Source of the DNA: Trichuris trichiura
Lineage: Eukaryota > Nematoda > Enoplea > Trichinellida > Trichuridae
Assembly (NCBI GenBank): GCA_037903355.1
Contig: JBAJFE010000047.1
Coordinates: 372,001 to 436,000 of the forward strand
Direction of reading: 5' to 3'
Length of the DNA: 64,000 nucleotides
This document shows positions 42,814 to 55,708 of this stretch, in pieces. The translations under genes and the position numbers were made by a program. Each line of letters begins with the position of its first letter. Position 1 is the first letter of the stretch. Under the pieces are notes generated by a model that saw nothing but the letters and a program-made list of their open reading frames with translations, had not been told where the DNA came from and searched no databases.

Positions 42814-44854
42814 TAGCTTTACCGTTTTGGCAGTGCACTTAATGTTTTCGGCGTCATGTATCCTTTCTTTCCGCTTCTACAATCTGTTCATTCGTGTTTT
42901 ACATGCAACAGTTGTCATAGACGGCCAATAAACCTATTCAACACAATTCATTTCTCGTAGCCTACGCAATGCTCTACAACGCGCGCTAAGCAGCAGCTGA
43001 TCAGTTTTTGCGTTGCACTTTAGGCAAGACAGTTTCAATTGAATGGCCGATTAGCATTCACGGAAAACTGACCAATCAGAGTTGATCTAGACTTGCGCAA
43101 TGAGCGTCATCGTTGCTGGGCCAATCATTACCACCTTCGCTAACGTAGGGGGGGGGGTTCTTATACGCGGAGATATAGGTAAATAATTAAAGCTTGATCT
43201 CCTGGTAATTCTATTGACGCAAAACCCTCCGCGGTTTAGGCAGAGACACAAAAGGTGTTCTTCAGCGGCGATAAAGTTTAAACGCTTTGTCTGATTTGAT
43301 TTACACTTCTTCAACGACTAATTGTTCACCGTTTCCGTCTTCAGCCTTTAGTATTCGAGTAGCGACTTTACTCAATCCTCAATATGTCACTGATTTTGCC
43401 CACTTTTCGCAAGTTCCATCATGCCACTCACCATCAAGAAGACCGAGTGACAGCAGATAACAAAAAAAGATGAACGACTCATAGTAGCTGCGTTTCACCC
43501 AAGTCTTCGCTGAGCCCCTAAATTTATATGGCGCATTTCGAGCACATCGCCTCCTGGAGATCATTATCGCCCCAGCGCGCAATCTCAGCTTCCATCGCCC
43601 ACTTTGGGAATCACTGAGGTAATTCAACTTTATTGCAACTGCAGAGCTTGTTAGCTGATGAACTCTTGGAAGAAGCTTACCGGATACCAATTCACGACTT
43701 TCTGCGAAATGCCATAGCAAAGTGCTCTCCAAAATAGAGTTACCAGATTACTGTGTCTGATGACTGCCAAACCACGCAGTGCATTACCATGGGAGCCTTG
43801 CAAGGTGCGGGTAGTATTTGAGGCTTTGGCTATATGGTGGCGCAACTTTAATCATTCTGCTATTGGTCAACCAGTGCTGAAGAACCCGTGTGTTTTCATG
43901 ATCCGGTACTGACCCTATGAAGTTTCAGTTTGTGCAGATATTGATTATGTGTTTCATCAGGTCAGCAAATCAGTAGGTGATCAGTCAGTCTTACCGGTTT
44001 TATGGTTGAACGGTTCGTCTGAGCTGATTATAACATATCGGATAAGTAGCGGAATATTTGAAATTACATCGCCGACAGCTTCTGGGGATATGCAATGAAC
44101 AAATCCCTTTAGTACTCACGAAATGAGTCAATGGCAATCAGAACAGTCAGTCAATTCTACTTAGATGATTATTTAAACTCATTTGTCAGTCTCTCAAAAA
44201 TAGCGTTGTTGAAGAGTGGTTATCCATTACGAAAATTTTACGCCAGTCTTACCCGAGATACTGAGCACTATTCTTCGACAATCAGCTGTAGCTGTAGGCA
44301 CCGGCAGGAAACTTCAGTCTCGAAAATTCTTCCATCCAGGGGAAGCCTGCCTATGGAACGGAGTAGCTAAGCTAGGCATCTATTCTTGCGGGTAGGAGTA
44401 ATCGTAACGGATTTGCGTACTCGTCGATGGTTGCAGAGAAGAGTGGCAAAATTGCTTGATTCTATTGGTATCTCAGCGCCTCTGATGTTGGAAGCAAAAG
44501 TCATCATGTGAGGTGCAGTTAGGATTGGGCATTTGAGAGCTCATTCATTCAGAAGTCCCATCGTTTGTCTAGCAGTATATTATCGTTGTAACCAATAAAA
44601 ATAAACAGACAGCATTTCTTCCACAAGGAATGATCTGCAACTGTCTGCGTTAACCTATCTTTTATTAGCTGGTGATAAGCTTTCTAGCGCTGGTAAAAAG
44701 TTCAAAGAACTTTAGCTGCTAATAGTAAATCTTGAGTTTGAATTTTACTAGTCGTTTACGCCTTTGCCCGTTCAGTCGCAGCGTGAAACGAAAATTGGAA
44801 ATGGTTCTAAACCTGTTGAATTCGTCAGTAAAGCATTACGAATAATTTATTTTA
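42814..44854. other. No supported gene
   Basis: A minus-strand ORF at 43379-43732 (117 codons) has no family match. A run of nine G lies at about 43149-43157. The region could include distal 3' sequence of the EGF-repeat gene, but nothing links to it. Confidence 0.4.
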
Positions 44855-45115
44855 TTAAAAAATAGAACGGTGGCGATGCAGATGCCAGATTGGTGCCAAA
44901 AAAATCCATAATGTCTTTCCAACAGCCCATAGGATTAATATGAGAGAGAACGTTGTCAGTTTTGCGTTTCTCGCCTGACCACTTGCCATGATAAGCACTA
45001 AATGCAGTAGCATAATATTTTTAGAGCACGTCAAAGGAGTGTATTCAAGGCAGTTTAGTGCTTTGGCAACTAAGAGAGTTGTTTCTTCGTAATCCTGAAC
45101 AGTATTAACAAGCAA
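44855..45115 (-). other. Possible C-terminal exon(s) of the EGF-repeat gene
   Basis: Downstream of the last EGF exon this stretch is open in one frame with a hydrophobic run (LTTFSLILILWAVGKTLWIF). In another frame, after a GTGGTCAG acceptor, it gives EKRKTDNVLSHINPMGCW to a stop. Which of these, if either, is used could not be settled. Confidence 0.25.
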
Positions 45116-45374
45116 CCACCAGTTAGTCGAAAAATATAGGTTTCAAGAAGCGTCTTCATGATGTCACATTTAATTACAATAAAGTTGTTTTAGTATATTC
45201 TAAATGCTTATCAATAGCCTACGGAAGCCTGCTCATTTTGTATGATACACTCATAAGATATGACAAACATACGCTGCTCTCCGTAAGTGAACATTTGTTT
45301 AATTTTTGAAGACGGAAATGGTTTTCACAGGATTCTTCAGCGGAAGAGGGTGAGCAATGAGAAAAATGACTTAC

Positions 45375-48300
45375 TTTCACAGCGTTTTCCAACAGTGTTT
45401 GTCTTGCATTGGCATTCATAACCCAATGGAGAGTCATTCACCAAACACGTACCATTGTTAAAGCAAGAGTCTGCTGTGCAATATGCCTTTTCTGAAAATG
45501 GAAGGGTGATCAGCACGTGGAATGCATACAGACTTCCTAAAAAATGCTGCTGTTGCCGGGAGGAAGTGCGCTGGTTCGGGAATCTTGGCAACAAAGGATG
45601 CACGGCGCGAATACAGTGGCGCAGGGCGTCGACGAGTAGATACTGATTTTTACTTAGCAATCAAATGAGCACGAGCGAAAGACAAAACCGAGCGATCTCG
45701 ACCAGAGCAAACGACCGAAAGATAACGAATGAGTGTCCACCCGCGCGACGCAGAGTGCTACCCCGCCAGAGGGCACGAATCAGTAAGTTGGCTAGCTACC
45801 AACTGGTGGGGGGCCCTTCGCGAGCGCGTCGTCGTCGTCGCTGCCTAATTGGCAACAGCTCTGAAACAGTTTACTACGTATTTTTTTAAAATTACCTTAA
45901 GCAATCAACTGTACATTTCCACTGGATCTGTTTTTACGGATATTTTACTGAAGTCATTTGCATACCACTCAGAGGATGGACTTATTTTAAATATTATTAT
46001 GGTCAATTCATCGTTCCGCTTTGATAAAAAACACCGCTGCATCAAAACGCTCTCGTCTTGTTTTACAGTTGAAGGGGAAGCTGTCCTAGACGTTTTCGTT
46101 TGAACTATCACATTGCGTTTTTTCACCGCATGAACACGTACGGGAATTATTAACATAACTCTTTGATCAATAAAATAAAAGAAACTGGCTGCAATAAACT
46201 CTGATCATTTTTTGACGATGACTAGTAGAGAATTTTGTCGCAACGGACAAACTTTTCGTACTCATAAAGGCATCATGCAAATAACGTGACTGATAGATAC
46301 TTTGTTTGCAATCGAAGCCTTCATAGCCTTCCGGACAGACGCAAATGAATCCTTTGTTCTTCAAATCATTAATGCAATGTGCATCTCGTCTGCAAGGCGA
46401 CGACATACACGGATCCATTTCTATAATGAACGATTATATTTCGTTAAATTGGTTCGCCCTTCTATTACAGTCAGACTGCTCACCTATTTTATCAGATACA
46501 AACTACCAAAACGAAACCAGGTGAAATGCAAGCAGACTAGAACGTTTCTTATCCGGTTGCCCGTTATCTGAATGCCTTATTAACTAGATCAGCCGGACGG
46601 TCAATGTTGGTCGAATGTTTCGTATTCCATACCGTCAATGACTAGTAAATAGGGATAAGTAAGCTCAGAAACTGTGATAGATCAAAGAAACATAGGCTAA
46701 CTGATTCCTAATGTTAATCCCCGAAATCAGTGATTCCCAACCTTTTCTGCGCCAGGGCCCCCTTTCGAGACGCGCAACTCCTCAGGGCCCCCCTCTGTTC
46801 TTGCGTGGTTCTGCTCTTCCCTTTTCTCGCTTGAGGTTCTTTCGCGTTTATTAGAGTACCTGTGACACACAGTTTGCCGAAGATTTCAACAATGAATTTG
46901 CTGTTGTCTTTTCCATCTGGTGAATACCGACGCTATTAACGAACTTTTAATCTGCATTTTAAAACTCTTCAATTTAAAAGTTTTATGTTTGTACCGGTCT
47001 GTGCCATATGGAAAAGACAGTAACGAATCCAAATCTAATTTCTGACACGTAGGCAATGCTTTTCAGTCACGCGATCTAAGAATTTCAGACGACCTGTAAC
47101 TGCGCTTCTTTGCTGAGTGAATGAAGGCAGGTCAAAAAGGTTCCTTAGTCATATGGAATTGGTCGAAACTTCTTCGTCGTCGTGAAGTCGTCGCCAAATG
47201 GAGGAATTGCGCAGCCTCATTCAGTATCCAGCGAGCTTCTGCGAATTGTCAGTGACTTAGCTTGAACGCAGCAGGGTTCTATTGATTTAGGAGCGCCACG
47301 CTACGCTGATGGCAAGTTCCTTTCTTCTGTGCTCCGTGATATTCAGAAATTGCTTACTCTCTGTTTTCACGAGAAAAGTTACATTAGAAAAAAGATGTAC
47401 AGGCACAACCCGGGGACCCCCAAGGGCCCCCTTAGCATTCAGGATCCCCTTCGACTCCCCCTGGGCCCCAGGAGGCCCAGGGAGCCCCGTTGGGAATCAC
47501 TGCCCTAAATTATGGAAAATAATCAACTCGTAGCGAAACGCTATATTATCAATAAGTAAGCTTTATGGCAGACAACGCTAAAAGGAAAATCTGGCCCCTA
47601 CAGCAGACGATCCACTATCCCTCTTTCCTCTAATTCAGATGACCCCAGTTACAATCAGCACAGATAATGGACGTTCTAATGTATGCATTCGATTCTTTTT
47701 ACCAATCTCACAGTGAGGACCGTAATGATCTTCGTCACATTTGCAATATGGCACTCCATTGTGTAGCCTGCAAGTGCCTCCAATGCAATTCAAACGGGCA
47801 CACTTGTTTTCGCCTAAACAGTATATGATGAGTATTAACTTTCTACTAAAGTTTCTAGAAATACTGAGGCATTCATAGCTCCCAGCATAGAACATCTATT
47901 TAGGTCACAGATTATTACGTCTATTGAATCAGTGGATCATGTAATCAAAATGAACTGAATTGGTAAACCATAGATGTCTAGTAACATCCAGTTGGGAAAA
48001 CCGAACGTCGGCCTTTAGAAAACTCTTAATTGCCAGAAATAGAGCGTCGGATAACTGAAAACGGTTGGCACAGCTGGCGTGATACATTCTCAAACGAGAT
48101 ATTACACCTCCATAATAGACCGTAACGGGTAGAGAATTATGCTAGCGGACACAACAAACTTGCTTCTGGCTTAGTAGACTTGACAATGCAGTGTCAAAAA
48201 TGCTCAAACGTCTTCATAGGCAAAGAGTAGCTTTAACCCAGATTAGTGCTCTCAAGATAATCTGTCTGAATTATCATTCAGTAATCATGTTCCAGTCGCT

Positions 48301-51300
48301 TGTGCATGCATCGAGTGCAGTTGGCAGCTTATTAAACACTCTACTGCCTAAATTGCGGGTGAATCATTAAGTGATATGCTCTTAACCGTCGCTGCGATAA
48401 AAAACGCCTGAAAAGGGATAATGAATAAAGTATTTAGCAATCGGGACAGAGCGTGAACAACTGCAAGGCTCTGTTGAACAGACAATTCCCGCCTTTTTAC
48501 AGTCAAAAAAGCGTTTATGTAAAGCACTTTAAGTCATAAGGCTAATTACATAATTGAGCTTTTGTTTGCAAGCTTCCTGGGCTCTTGTGTGTCTGTAAGT
48601 AAATTCAAAATGCTTTATCATCCGACGGATCAGCAGATTGTTACACACAATTACAGAATCTTTATAGCGCAAGTCAGGAAACTGCTCTTGTTTCATTGAC
48701 AGTTGCGTGAGGGAGGTGTATTTCTCTCTAACAATTTGACTGTTCAAATGCTCGTAGGTATGTAAGATGTTCATTTACAGACACAGAAGAAAGAACGCAA
48801 CAGAACTGTGAACAGAAGCGTGAATACGAAATTAGCGAAGATTGTTAGAAAACGCCTGACCTTAAATGTATGGACAGTTGTGATATGGACATTTAAAATT
48901 GACCTCGCTGTTCTAGATCCATTAAGTGATGCCTTTTGGAAGAGAAGTTCATGGTTGCCATTGCTACTTGACTATTGCTAACTTGCTCTGTCGTTTTGGT
49001 AGACTTCAGCCCAGTTTTCTTTCTTGCAAAATTGTAGGTAACCTCAGAAAGAACTTAACTTTTTGTTCTACTCGTGCGATTTAAAGGCAACTGTGTTGAT
49101 TGGTGCATTAGCTGCTCTTCAAGTGCTTGCTCATGCTTTAACTCATGCTTTAACAAAACTTGGTAACCAAAGGAAACTTTTACTACTACAGCTCTTCATT
49201 ATCCATGCTGAATCTTGCAACAGTTTCTTCAGATAGAGAAAATTTCTGTTGCAGCATTAATTACTAACTGTCATTCAATTACTTATAGTTTTGCGATAGA
49301 CTCAGCGAATGCATGAAAGCAGCTCAGTTGCGGCCCATGACTAAAGAGTTCAGCACGAAAGCAATTAGATGCCCCAAAAATTTAAATTGTCATCTTCACC
49401 ATCATTTTATAAATGCAGCTTACTTTTAGCGCAGTTATCTCCTTCCATTCCGCGCTCACAGATACACTTGTAACCGCCAACCAAGTCAACGCACCACCCA
49501 TTTGCACATGGATTGCTCTCACAGTCGTTTTGGTCTAAAATTAAAAGCACTTTTACATTCACAGCCGCAAAACAAAATCTTATTCCAATCATCAAATTCC
49601 TCGTACTTGAATTTGATTTGGTCACCAGAAAAAAATTAATTTCGTTGAAAGGATGGCACCAGCTGAAAACGGATCACACGCGACCCGAAGGCTTCGGAAG
49701 TTCATGAAAAGTTTTCTATTCTCAATGAGAGGTAATCCGTGTGAAAAACTAATTCAACCATGAAAACCCGTGCGCCCTTTCCAAACCGTTGTCTTCAAAA
49801 ACAGAGGTAACATGAGAATAAAGAGTGTTCGTGCACTTTTCGCACCGCTGTCAGTATTCTAATGTCAACACGCTTTTCTCTGTGCCTTACACTTTATGCA
49901 GTTTCACATTTTACGTCTTCATATTGGAATAAAAGTACCTTGTAAGGATCTGCCTTACCTATTTCACAGTTTTTACCAGTAAATCCTGCGGCGCAGTTAC
50001 ATGTGAAATTCATTAGAGAATCAATCATGCAAGCGCCACCATTCATACATGTGTCTTCTTTGTTGCACATATTGACAGCTTTAAGAAAATGTGCAATAAG
50101 CGAAATGACATTATCACTAACTTACTCTCGTTGCATTTTGAACCCGTCCATTGCCCATAGCATTGACAGAGAGCATTGTTTCCTTTTCCTGTACAGAATC
50201 CGTGTACGCATTTTACAGATTTACAGGCGTCTATCTCTATAATACAAGCAAAAAATTGCATGCCAGGAAAGGTCGTATTAAAGCAAATAGGAGATAAAGA
50301 AATCGCAAAGCGCATATCACGGTTTTCAACGAACTTAGTGCACCTAATTAGTAACCTACCAATCTCGCACGTTTTGCCAGTAAAGTATGCAGGGCACTTG
50401 CATTTGAAACCGCCTTCTGTATTAGCGCACTCTGCCTGATTTTGGCAAGGATTAGAGGTGCATTCATCTATGTCTAAATTAAGAGTTTCACCAAGTTTTA
50501 TTCCATTTCATGATTGCAGAACCTTCTTCACAGTTATGACCATGCCATCCTTGGGGGCACCGGCAAATATAGCTACCGTACGTTTCTATGCACAAACCTC
50601 CGTGACGGCATGGTTTGTCCTTACATTCTTCAATGTCTAAAAGCATACTGCGTTTACTTGTAGTCCGATACGGCAAAGAAAGCATTGCCATTTGTGCAAT
50701 GTACTCCAGTGAATCCAGACTTGCAGATACACTTATAACTTCCTGGAACATTCTCACATCGATCCGTCATTCTACCGCATAGTTGCTGTCCCTCTTTGCA
50801 TTCGTCAATATCTGTAACCATTTTAAAAGGCTCACTACAATGAATGTAGCTTCACCTTCATCACAATATATTCCCTGCCATCCGTCATGACATATGCACT
50901 TGTATGAACCAAATGTATTTTCACACCTGCTATGTGAGCTGCAATTATTTATGCCATTCTCGTAATTCATAGAGCTCGTCCAAGTATATTCTGAACGGAC
51001 CGACATGATGTTACAGTAAACCGGTAATGGCAGAACGTACTATCCCCATATCGATAGGTATAAATGACCCGCGTTATGCTTCTGCGTGCGCATTCATCCA
51101 GATCTGCTCAAGGTAAAAGACATTTTATAGTTTTTCAGCTTATTTATTGGCTCTGTCAGCTGCTAAGTCTGTACACTTTGTTACTGTAAAACAGACGGAA
51201 AAGCTATCTTAATTTTTGTATGCGGCAAAAATGTTTTCAAGACGTGATGTTTTTGTCTGAGACTATATGTTTTCATACTGAGTGTCTTTATGACATATCA

Positions 51301-54300
51301 GGCGTCCCGTTGATACGTACAATAAACGTAAAACTTCCCTGAAGCTTTCGGGTCAATCGTGACCCGTCTTCAGCGGTCATAAATGAATGCAGTACGCTAG
51401 GCGAAGTCAACCTTCAAACGATTTCGAACGGTTTAAAAACGAGGGTTTTAAAATTCCCTAGTGGAGATTTTTTCTGTGTCTGTCAGCTGTCGCTTCTCTT
51501 GTTTCGTGAATTTTGTAGAACTATATGTGTGTATAAATTGATTTATTTTTTCTACTTTTTGTGTCGTCAATCCCCTTTTCTCCCATTTTGTATCCATTTT
51601 GTATCCATTTTTGTAAACTTGTTATTGTTTCTTCCAAATAATTTGTCGCTCTATTCAATTTTCCATTTGTTCCATGTTTGTTAATGACTTGTTCTCAACT
51701 TTTTTCAGGTGCTCTTATATCTTATCCATCCAGTGAGCAACACTTGTGGCGGGTGATAATATTTCTCCATACATCACTTATATCTGCCCCTTGATTGCGG
51801 TTGAAGGATACATTGTGTTTAATGCGTAGGGCCTCCTTAAGATTTCTTAAACGTAGGTTGCTTTCATAACATAAGACCTTGGGCCAGAGGGGCTGTATGC
51901 AGTGCGATGCGTGTTCAACTACAGCGGAAGCTTGTGTCGCTTTGTCCATGGTGATTCTTGGATTTAGTATTGGTCTTCTGCAATGAGCAATTGGGGCGCC
52001 ATTATCGTCGAAAATATTGTTTGCGTTCTTATAACAGTTTAGATTCTTTACGTGTTCGCTGCACAGCCAATACGTTAAAACATAGGTTCAGGGAGCACAT
52101 AAAGAAGCTGAACTGTTATAAGAACGCAAGAAATAGCTTCGACAATAACGGCACCCCAATTGCTCATCGCGGTAGACCAATAGTAAATCCAAGAATCACC
52201 ATGAATATGTGGTTTCTTGCTACGGGACTATATTTCATAATGAATAGTCGTTAATTACAGAGGCCAAGTCCCGTCAAAACGTTTATTTCTCCGGAGCTTT
52301 AGGGTCACCCGAGACCCGTCTTCAGCGGTTCTAAATTATGAATATATTATTATGAATATATATTATTATGAATATATTCATAATTTAGAACCGCTGAAGT
52401 CGGGTCTAGAGTGACCTGAAAGCTCCGGAGAAATAAACGTTTTCACTTGACTTGGCCTCCGTAATTAACGACTATTCATTATGAAAACGAATCACCATGG
52501 ACAAAACGACACCAGCTTCCGCTGTAGTGGAACACGCGGGGCACAGCAAACAGCCCCTCCGGCCCAAGGTCTTATGTTATGAAAGCAACCTACGTTTAAG
52601 AAATATTAAGGAGGCCCTATACATTAAACAGAATGTAACCTTCAACCGCCATCAAGGGGCAGATATAAGTGATGTATGGACAAATATTATCACCCGCCAC
52701 AAGTGTTACTCACTGGATGGATGAGATACAAGAGCACCTGAAAAAAGTTAAGGAATGAGCCATTAACAAACATGGAACAAATGGGAAATTGAATAGACCC
52801 ACAAATGATTTGGAATAAACAAGAGGCAAAGTTACAAAGATGGATTGAAAACGGGAGAAAAGGGAATTGGCGACACAAAAAGTAGAAAAAATAAATCAAT
52901 ATATACGCACATATAGTTCTACAAAATTCGCGAAACAAGAGAAGCTGCAGCTGACAGACACAGAAGAAATCTTTCAGTAGGAAAGTTTAAAACTCTCGTT
53001 TAGAAACCGTTTGAAAACGTTTCAAGGTTGACTTCGCCTAGCATACTGCATTCATTTGTGACCGCTCAAGACAGGTCACGATGCACCCGAAAGCACCGGG
53101 GAAGTTTTACGTTTATTGTACATGTCAACTGGACACCTGATCCGTTATAAAGACAATCAATAGCAAAAACTTGGTTCTTATTATACTTTATACCTGTTTT
53201 TTCTTTGATTGGTGCAATAGTTTCAAGTGACAGAAAATGACAGAGCGCACTCTGCTCCTTGCATTTTAAAAGAATTTACAAGGAAAGGAGAAGCGCAAAT
53301 TCCTTCTCTGCCAGTTGTAATATTAATGATGGAAGAACAGTGCTTCCACTTTCTCAGAATGTTCACTAAGACGTGCTCTTGATAGAAAAGTCACAACAGA
53401 TAGGGCACTTACGTTTCAAATGCTGATTATCAGACCTAGCTTACGAAGCTACCTTACTCAGTTTCGTGAAATTTACAAGATGCTGATATCGTTGTCAAGT
53501 GGGGAAGCACGAAGGTTAAATGCATTCCAATTAAAAGTATTTCTTGCCTTCACAACAAAACGTCTAATATAATCATTAAGAGAATTAGCTCCAACAGAAG
53601 AGTGAAATGACATATGCAGTGAAGACACTTGATTTCACTAAGGATTGAAAAGCAAAAATGCATAGCATGAACAAACGTGTAGGTACATTACCAATGTGGC
53701 AATGGAACCCTGCAAAACCGGGTCTGCACTTCTTGCAACCACATTTTTCAGGTATGCCTTTGTCTTTCCTATGCACCTGATCTAACTTCTCAGCGCAATA
53801 TTTCATGTAATTTGTATATGAACAGAAGGAAAGGTAGTGGTGAAATGATCTTTCTTTTTCTTCACGTACATAGACCCTGTGCGTTTCGTAGACCTCGTTC
53901 TCATGCACATAATATAGCTTGTCACGATTTAACACTACAACTATCCTTTCATCTGACCTCAAATGTTCTTTATAAGATTTTTCCAAATCTGTAAAATTAT
54001 AATACAACGCCAGATCTGGCTTTACCACGACTCCATTGTCTACGGTGTGCGCTATCACTGATACATTCGCACTTTCAATTAGTTTGTAGGCGACGTTGTA
54101 CAGCTTTCCTTTTTGAGTGCAGTTTATTCTCACTATGACGTATCCATTTATTAGGAACTCAGTGTAAGCATGTTCTGACAGTGACAAATTGCGTTTTATA
54201 GCGTTGAATAATCGCCCAGTTGTACTTCTGTTCGTCATAGTTTTAGTTTGAGCCCAGATGTGGTCAAGAGCTTTATCGCTTGAGCACAATGTCTTCATTC

Positions 54301-54835
54301 CTACGGGCCATAGGAACCCAATTGTACGTCCCTCTGGAGTGATAGTTGAGCATAATTTCAGTGGAGCAAAATGTTCCCCGTATGAGAAATGACGGGGTGT
54401 CCCATGCATAAGAGCCATAGGATAGTCAAGCCTATGCTCGTTGCGATAAAAGTAGTAAATGCAGTCCGTTTTATCATAGTCGAGCAGTTGGGGATAGGCA
54501 TGACACCAAAGAACAGCAGTGCTCAAGATTAACGTATTTATACAGTAATTGCTGAGCATAGCAACCTGAAACAGCTGCACCATTAACAAAGACATCCATC
54601 TGCCGATGGTTTGGTAATAATCGAAGAATAATGCTAAACGTGATGAGCAAGAAATTTATAAGGCATGTAAGCTAAACGTTGCTCGATCCTTTGAAAGAAA
54701 TCGTTGCGACTATTTACGTTGAGATGCTGGAAGTAATAATTAGATGAACAAAAGTGAGCGCCCGGAAATAAGCTGTCAAAATAGCATTTGTGGATTTCAC
54801 GCCTTGTCACATTGAACTCGAAAAGTGTAGATAAA
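45375..54835 (-). CDS. Large secreted or membrane protein with ten EGF-like modules
   Basis: Exons in order: 54640-54835 (tentative), 53692-54565, 50856-50990, 50689-50811, 50523-50636, 50360-50473, 50126-50236, 49959-50078, 49424-49534, 47703-47813, 46301-46420 and 45375-45491. Exon 53692-54565 contains a possible signal sequence ([20 protein letters not shown]), about 230 residues of unfamiliar extracellular sequence with N-glycosylation sites, and a cysteine-rich end ([17 protein letters not shown]). Each of the next ten exons encodes one six-cysteine EGF-like module and is 111-135 bases, starting and ending in phase 1. Some, such as those with DIDEC, DIEEC and IDEC starts, look calcium-binding. 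Ends are unresolved: exon-like pieces on the same strand at 55527-55708 and near 55.4 and 55.1 kb may be upstream parts, and the C-terminus lies below 45375. The protein probably acts outside the cell in adhesion or signalling; I cannot name a family. Confidence 0.8.
46728..47502. mobile_element. hAT-type MITE with 8-bp target-site duplication
   Basis: The ends are inverted repeats, CAGTGATTCCCAAC at the left and GTTGGGAATCACTG at the right. They are flanked by CCCGAAAT (46720-46727) and CCCTAAAT (47503-47510), an 8-bp duplication with one mismatch, as expected for hAT elements. The interior (775 bp in total) has GC-rich subterminal sequence and no intact transposase. It sits in the intron between EGF exons 46301-46420 and 47703-47813. 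Confidence 0.9.
48529..48774 (-). other. Intronic 81-codon ORF
   Basis: An open frame inside the large intron between EGF exons 49424-49534 and 47703-47813. It starts with ATG and has no domain I recognise. It may be a chance frame or a transposon relic. Confidence 0.2.
51330..51380 (-). ncRNA. Hammerhead-ribozyme-like motif
   Basis: On the minus strand CTGAAGA (matching the CUGANGA core) is followed by a perfect GGGTC/GACCC stem with a six-base loop, then GAAA and a GCTTC/GAAGT stem. Related, more decayed copies lie at 52281-52330 (minus), 52390-52440 (plus) and 53061-53125 (plus). Penelope-like elements are known to carry hammerhead motifs. An extra C after CTGAAGA and a poor stem I make activity doubtful. 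Confidence 0.45.
52237..52482. repeat. Central hairpin of the Penelope-like element
   Basis: Sequence around 52237-52345 returns as its reverse complement at about 52370-52482, with an AT-rich loop (ATGAATATATATTATTATGA) between. Both arms contain the motif with CTGAAG and GCTCCGGAGAAATAAACG discussed under findings. Confidence 0.85.
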
Positions 54836-55069
54836 CTCACTACAGAACGTAAGCCAGAAAGGAATCATTTTGGGGAGCTTATGCGATTGGTAATGTTGAA
54901 AATTAATATGGCGCAGAGCAAATTAAATTAGAAATTTGAGCATGCAGGAAATTGTTGTTTCTTTAGCCCTATCGTGAAGAAATGTTACCCGTAAGAACTA
55001 GTGGATGCTGGAACGGGAGAGCTCGTCTATAGGTTTATAAAAACGGTGGTCACTGCAAGAGAACTCGCA

Positions 55070-55708
55070 TATGACGGAGCTGTATCATTCCGTTGGGCAG
55101 CATTTTGTGTTCAAGGCCAATTATGGATGGACAAAGTTGAACCCTTTTCGGTGTGTGCGAAATAAAAGGTTACAATTTGAATTCCTGACCAATTGTCGAG
55201 CTGCTGTTGGGGTATAGTTTTACTTCTCGAAGATTTTAGAGATAATCATAAAAACATTAGAGGAAGTGAAGCCCTTGATGGAGACTGGGCGGCCTGCGTC
55301 ATCATACACTTGAGGATAGGCAACGTCGTATGATGAGATAAATTAGAAAGCCTTTATGAACCCTACACGGAAACGTGTGACTGATCTGTTCGTTCGCTTT
55401 AACGGAAGTCAAAGAAGACCATAAGTATTTTTCGAGCTGCAGCAGTGGCATTACTGAGCAGTAGAAATTGTTTCGCTTTGACGCAGAACATCCTGCTGAC
55501 AAATTCCTGATAATGAATGTTTATACGGGTTTCTGTTGACAGCTTTTTAGGTTTCTGAATATAACTGCAATGTTCGCCTTAACAACGGATTCACCATTAA
55601 CGTCTATGCAAAGATAGTTGAAAAAAATGTGGTTACACGCTAGAGTGTTTCTAGTAAGTACAAATCCATGCATGTCTATGGCTAACGTGTTGGATAATTC
55701 AATGACAC
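55070..55708 (-). other. Exon-like segments upstream of the EGF-repeat gene
   Basis: The stretch 55527-55708 has a TTTTCAG acceptor, 60 open codons (VNGESVVKANIAVIFRN) and a GTATAA donor. About 55330-55490 (SKRNNFYCSVMPLLQLEKYL) and 55070-55160 (LEHKMLPNGMIQLRHMRV) look similar. They are probably N-terminal exons of the EGF-repeat gene, but I could not make all their phases agree. Confidence 0.4.

Larger units (their letters stand above)
51285..53152. mobile_element. Penelope-like element fragments in back-to-back arrangement
   Basis: The outer parts, roughly 51285-51960 and 52480-53152, are diverged reverse complements, and both end at a stretch reading AATAAACGTAAAACTTCCC outward. Each arm encodes, pointing outward, the same C-terminal piece typical of a Penelope-like retroelement GIY-YIG endonuclease region (51722-51949 minus and 52497-52724 plus). 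Shared segments include [29 protein letters not shown] and NIITRHKC. The centre contains more of the same domain ([18 protein letters not shown], 52081-52140). No reverse transcriptase remains. The element lies in the EGF-gene intron between 50990 and 53692. Inverted, LTR-like arrangements are known for Penelope elements. Confidence 0.8.

Noticed and set aside
43379..43732. 117-codon minus-strand ORF considered as the C-terminus of the EGF-repeat gene
   Set aside because: It has no transmembrane segment or EGF pattern and could not be joined to exon 45375-45491.
51585..51620. Short repeat of TGTATCCATTTT
   Set aside because: Only about two to three units inside the Penelope-like element; too short to call a satellite.
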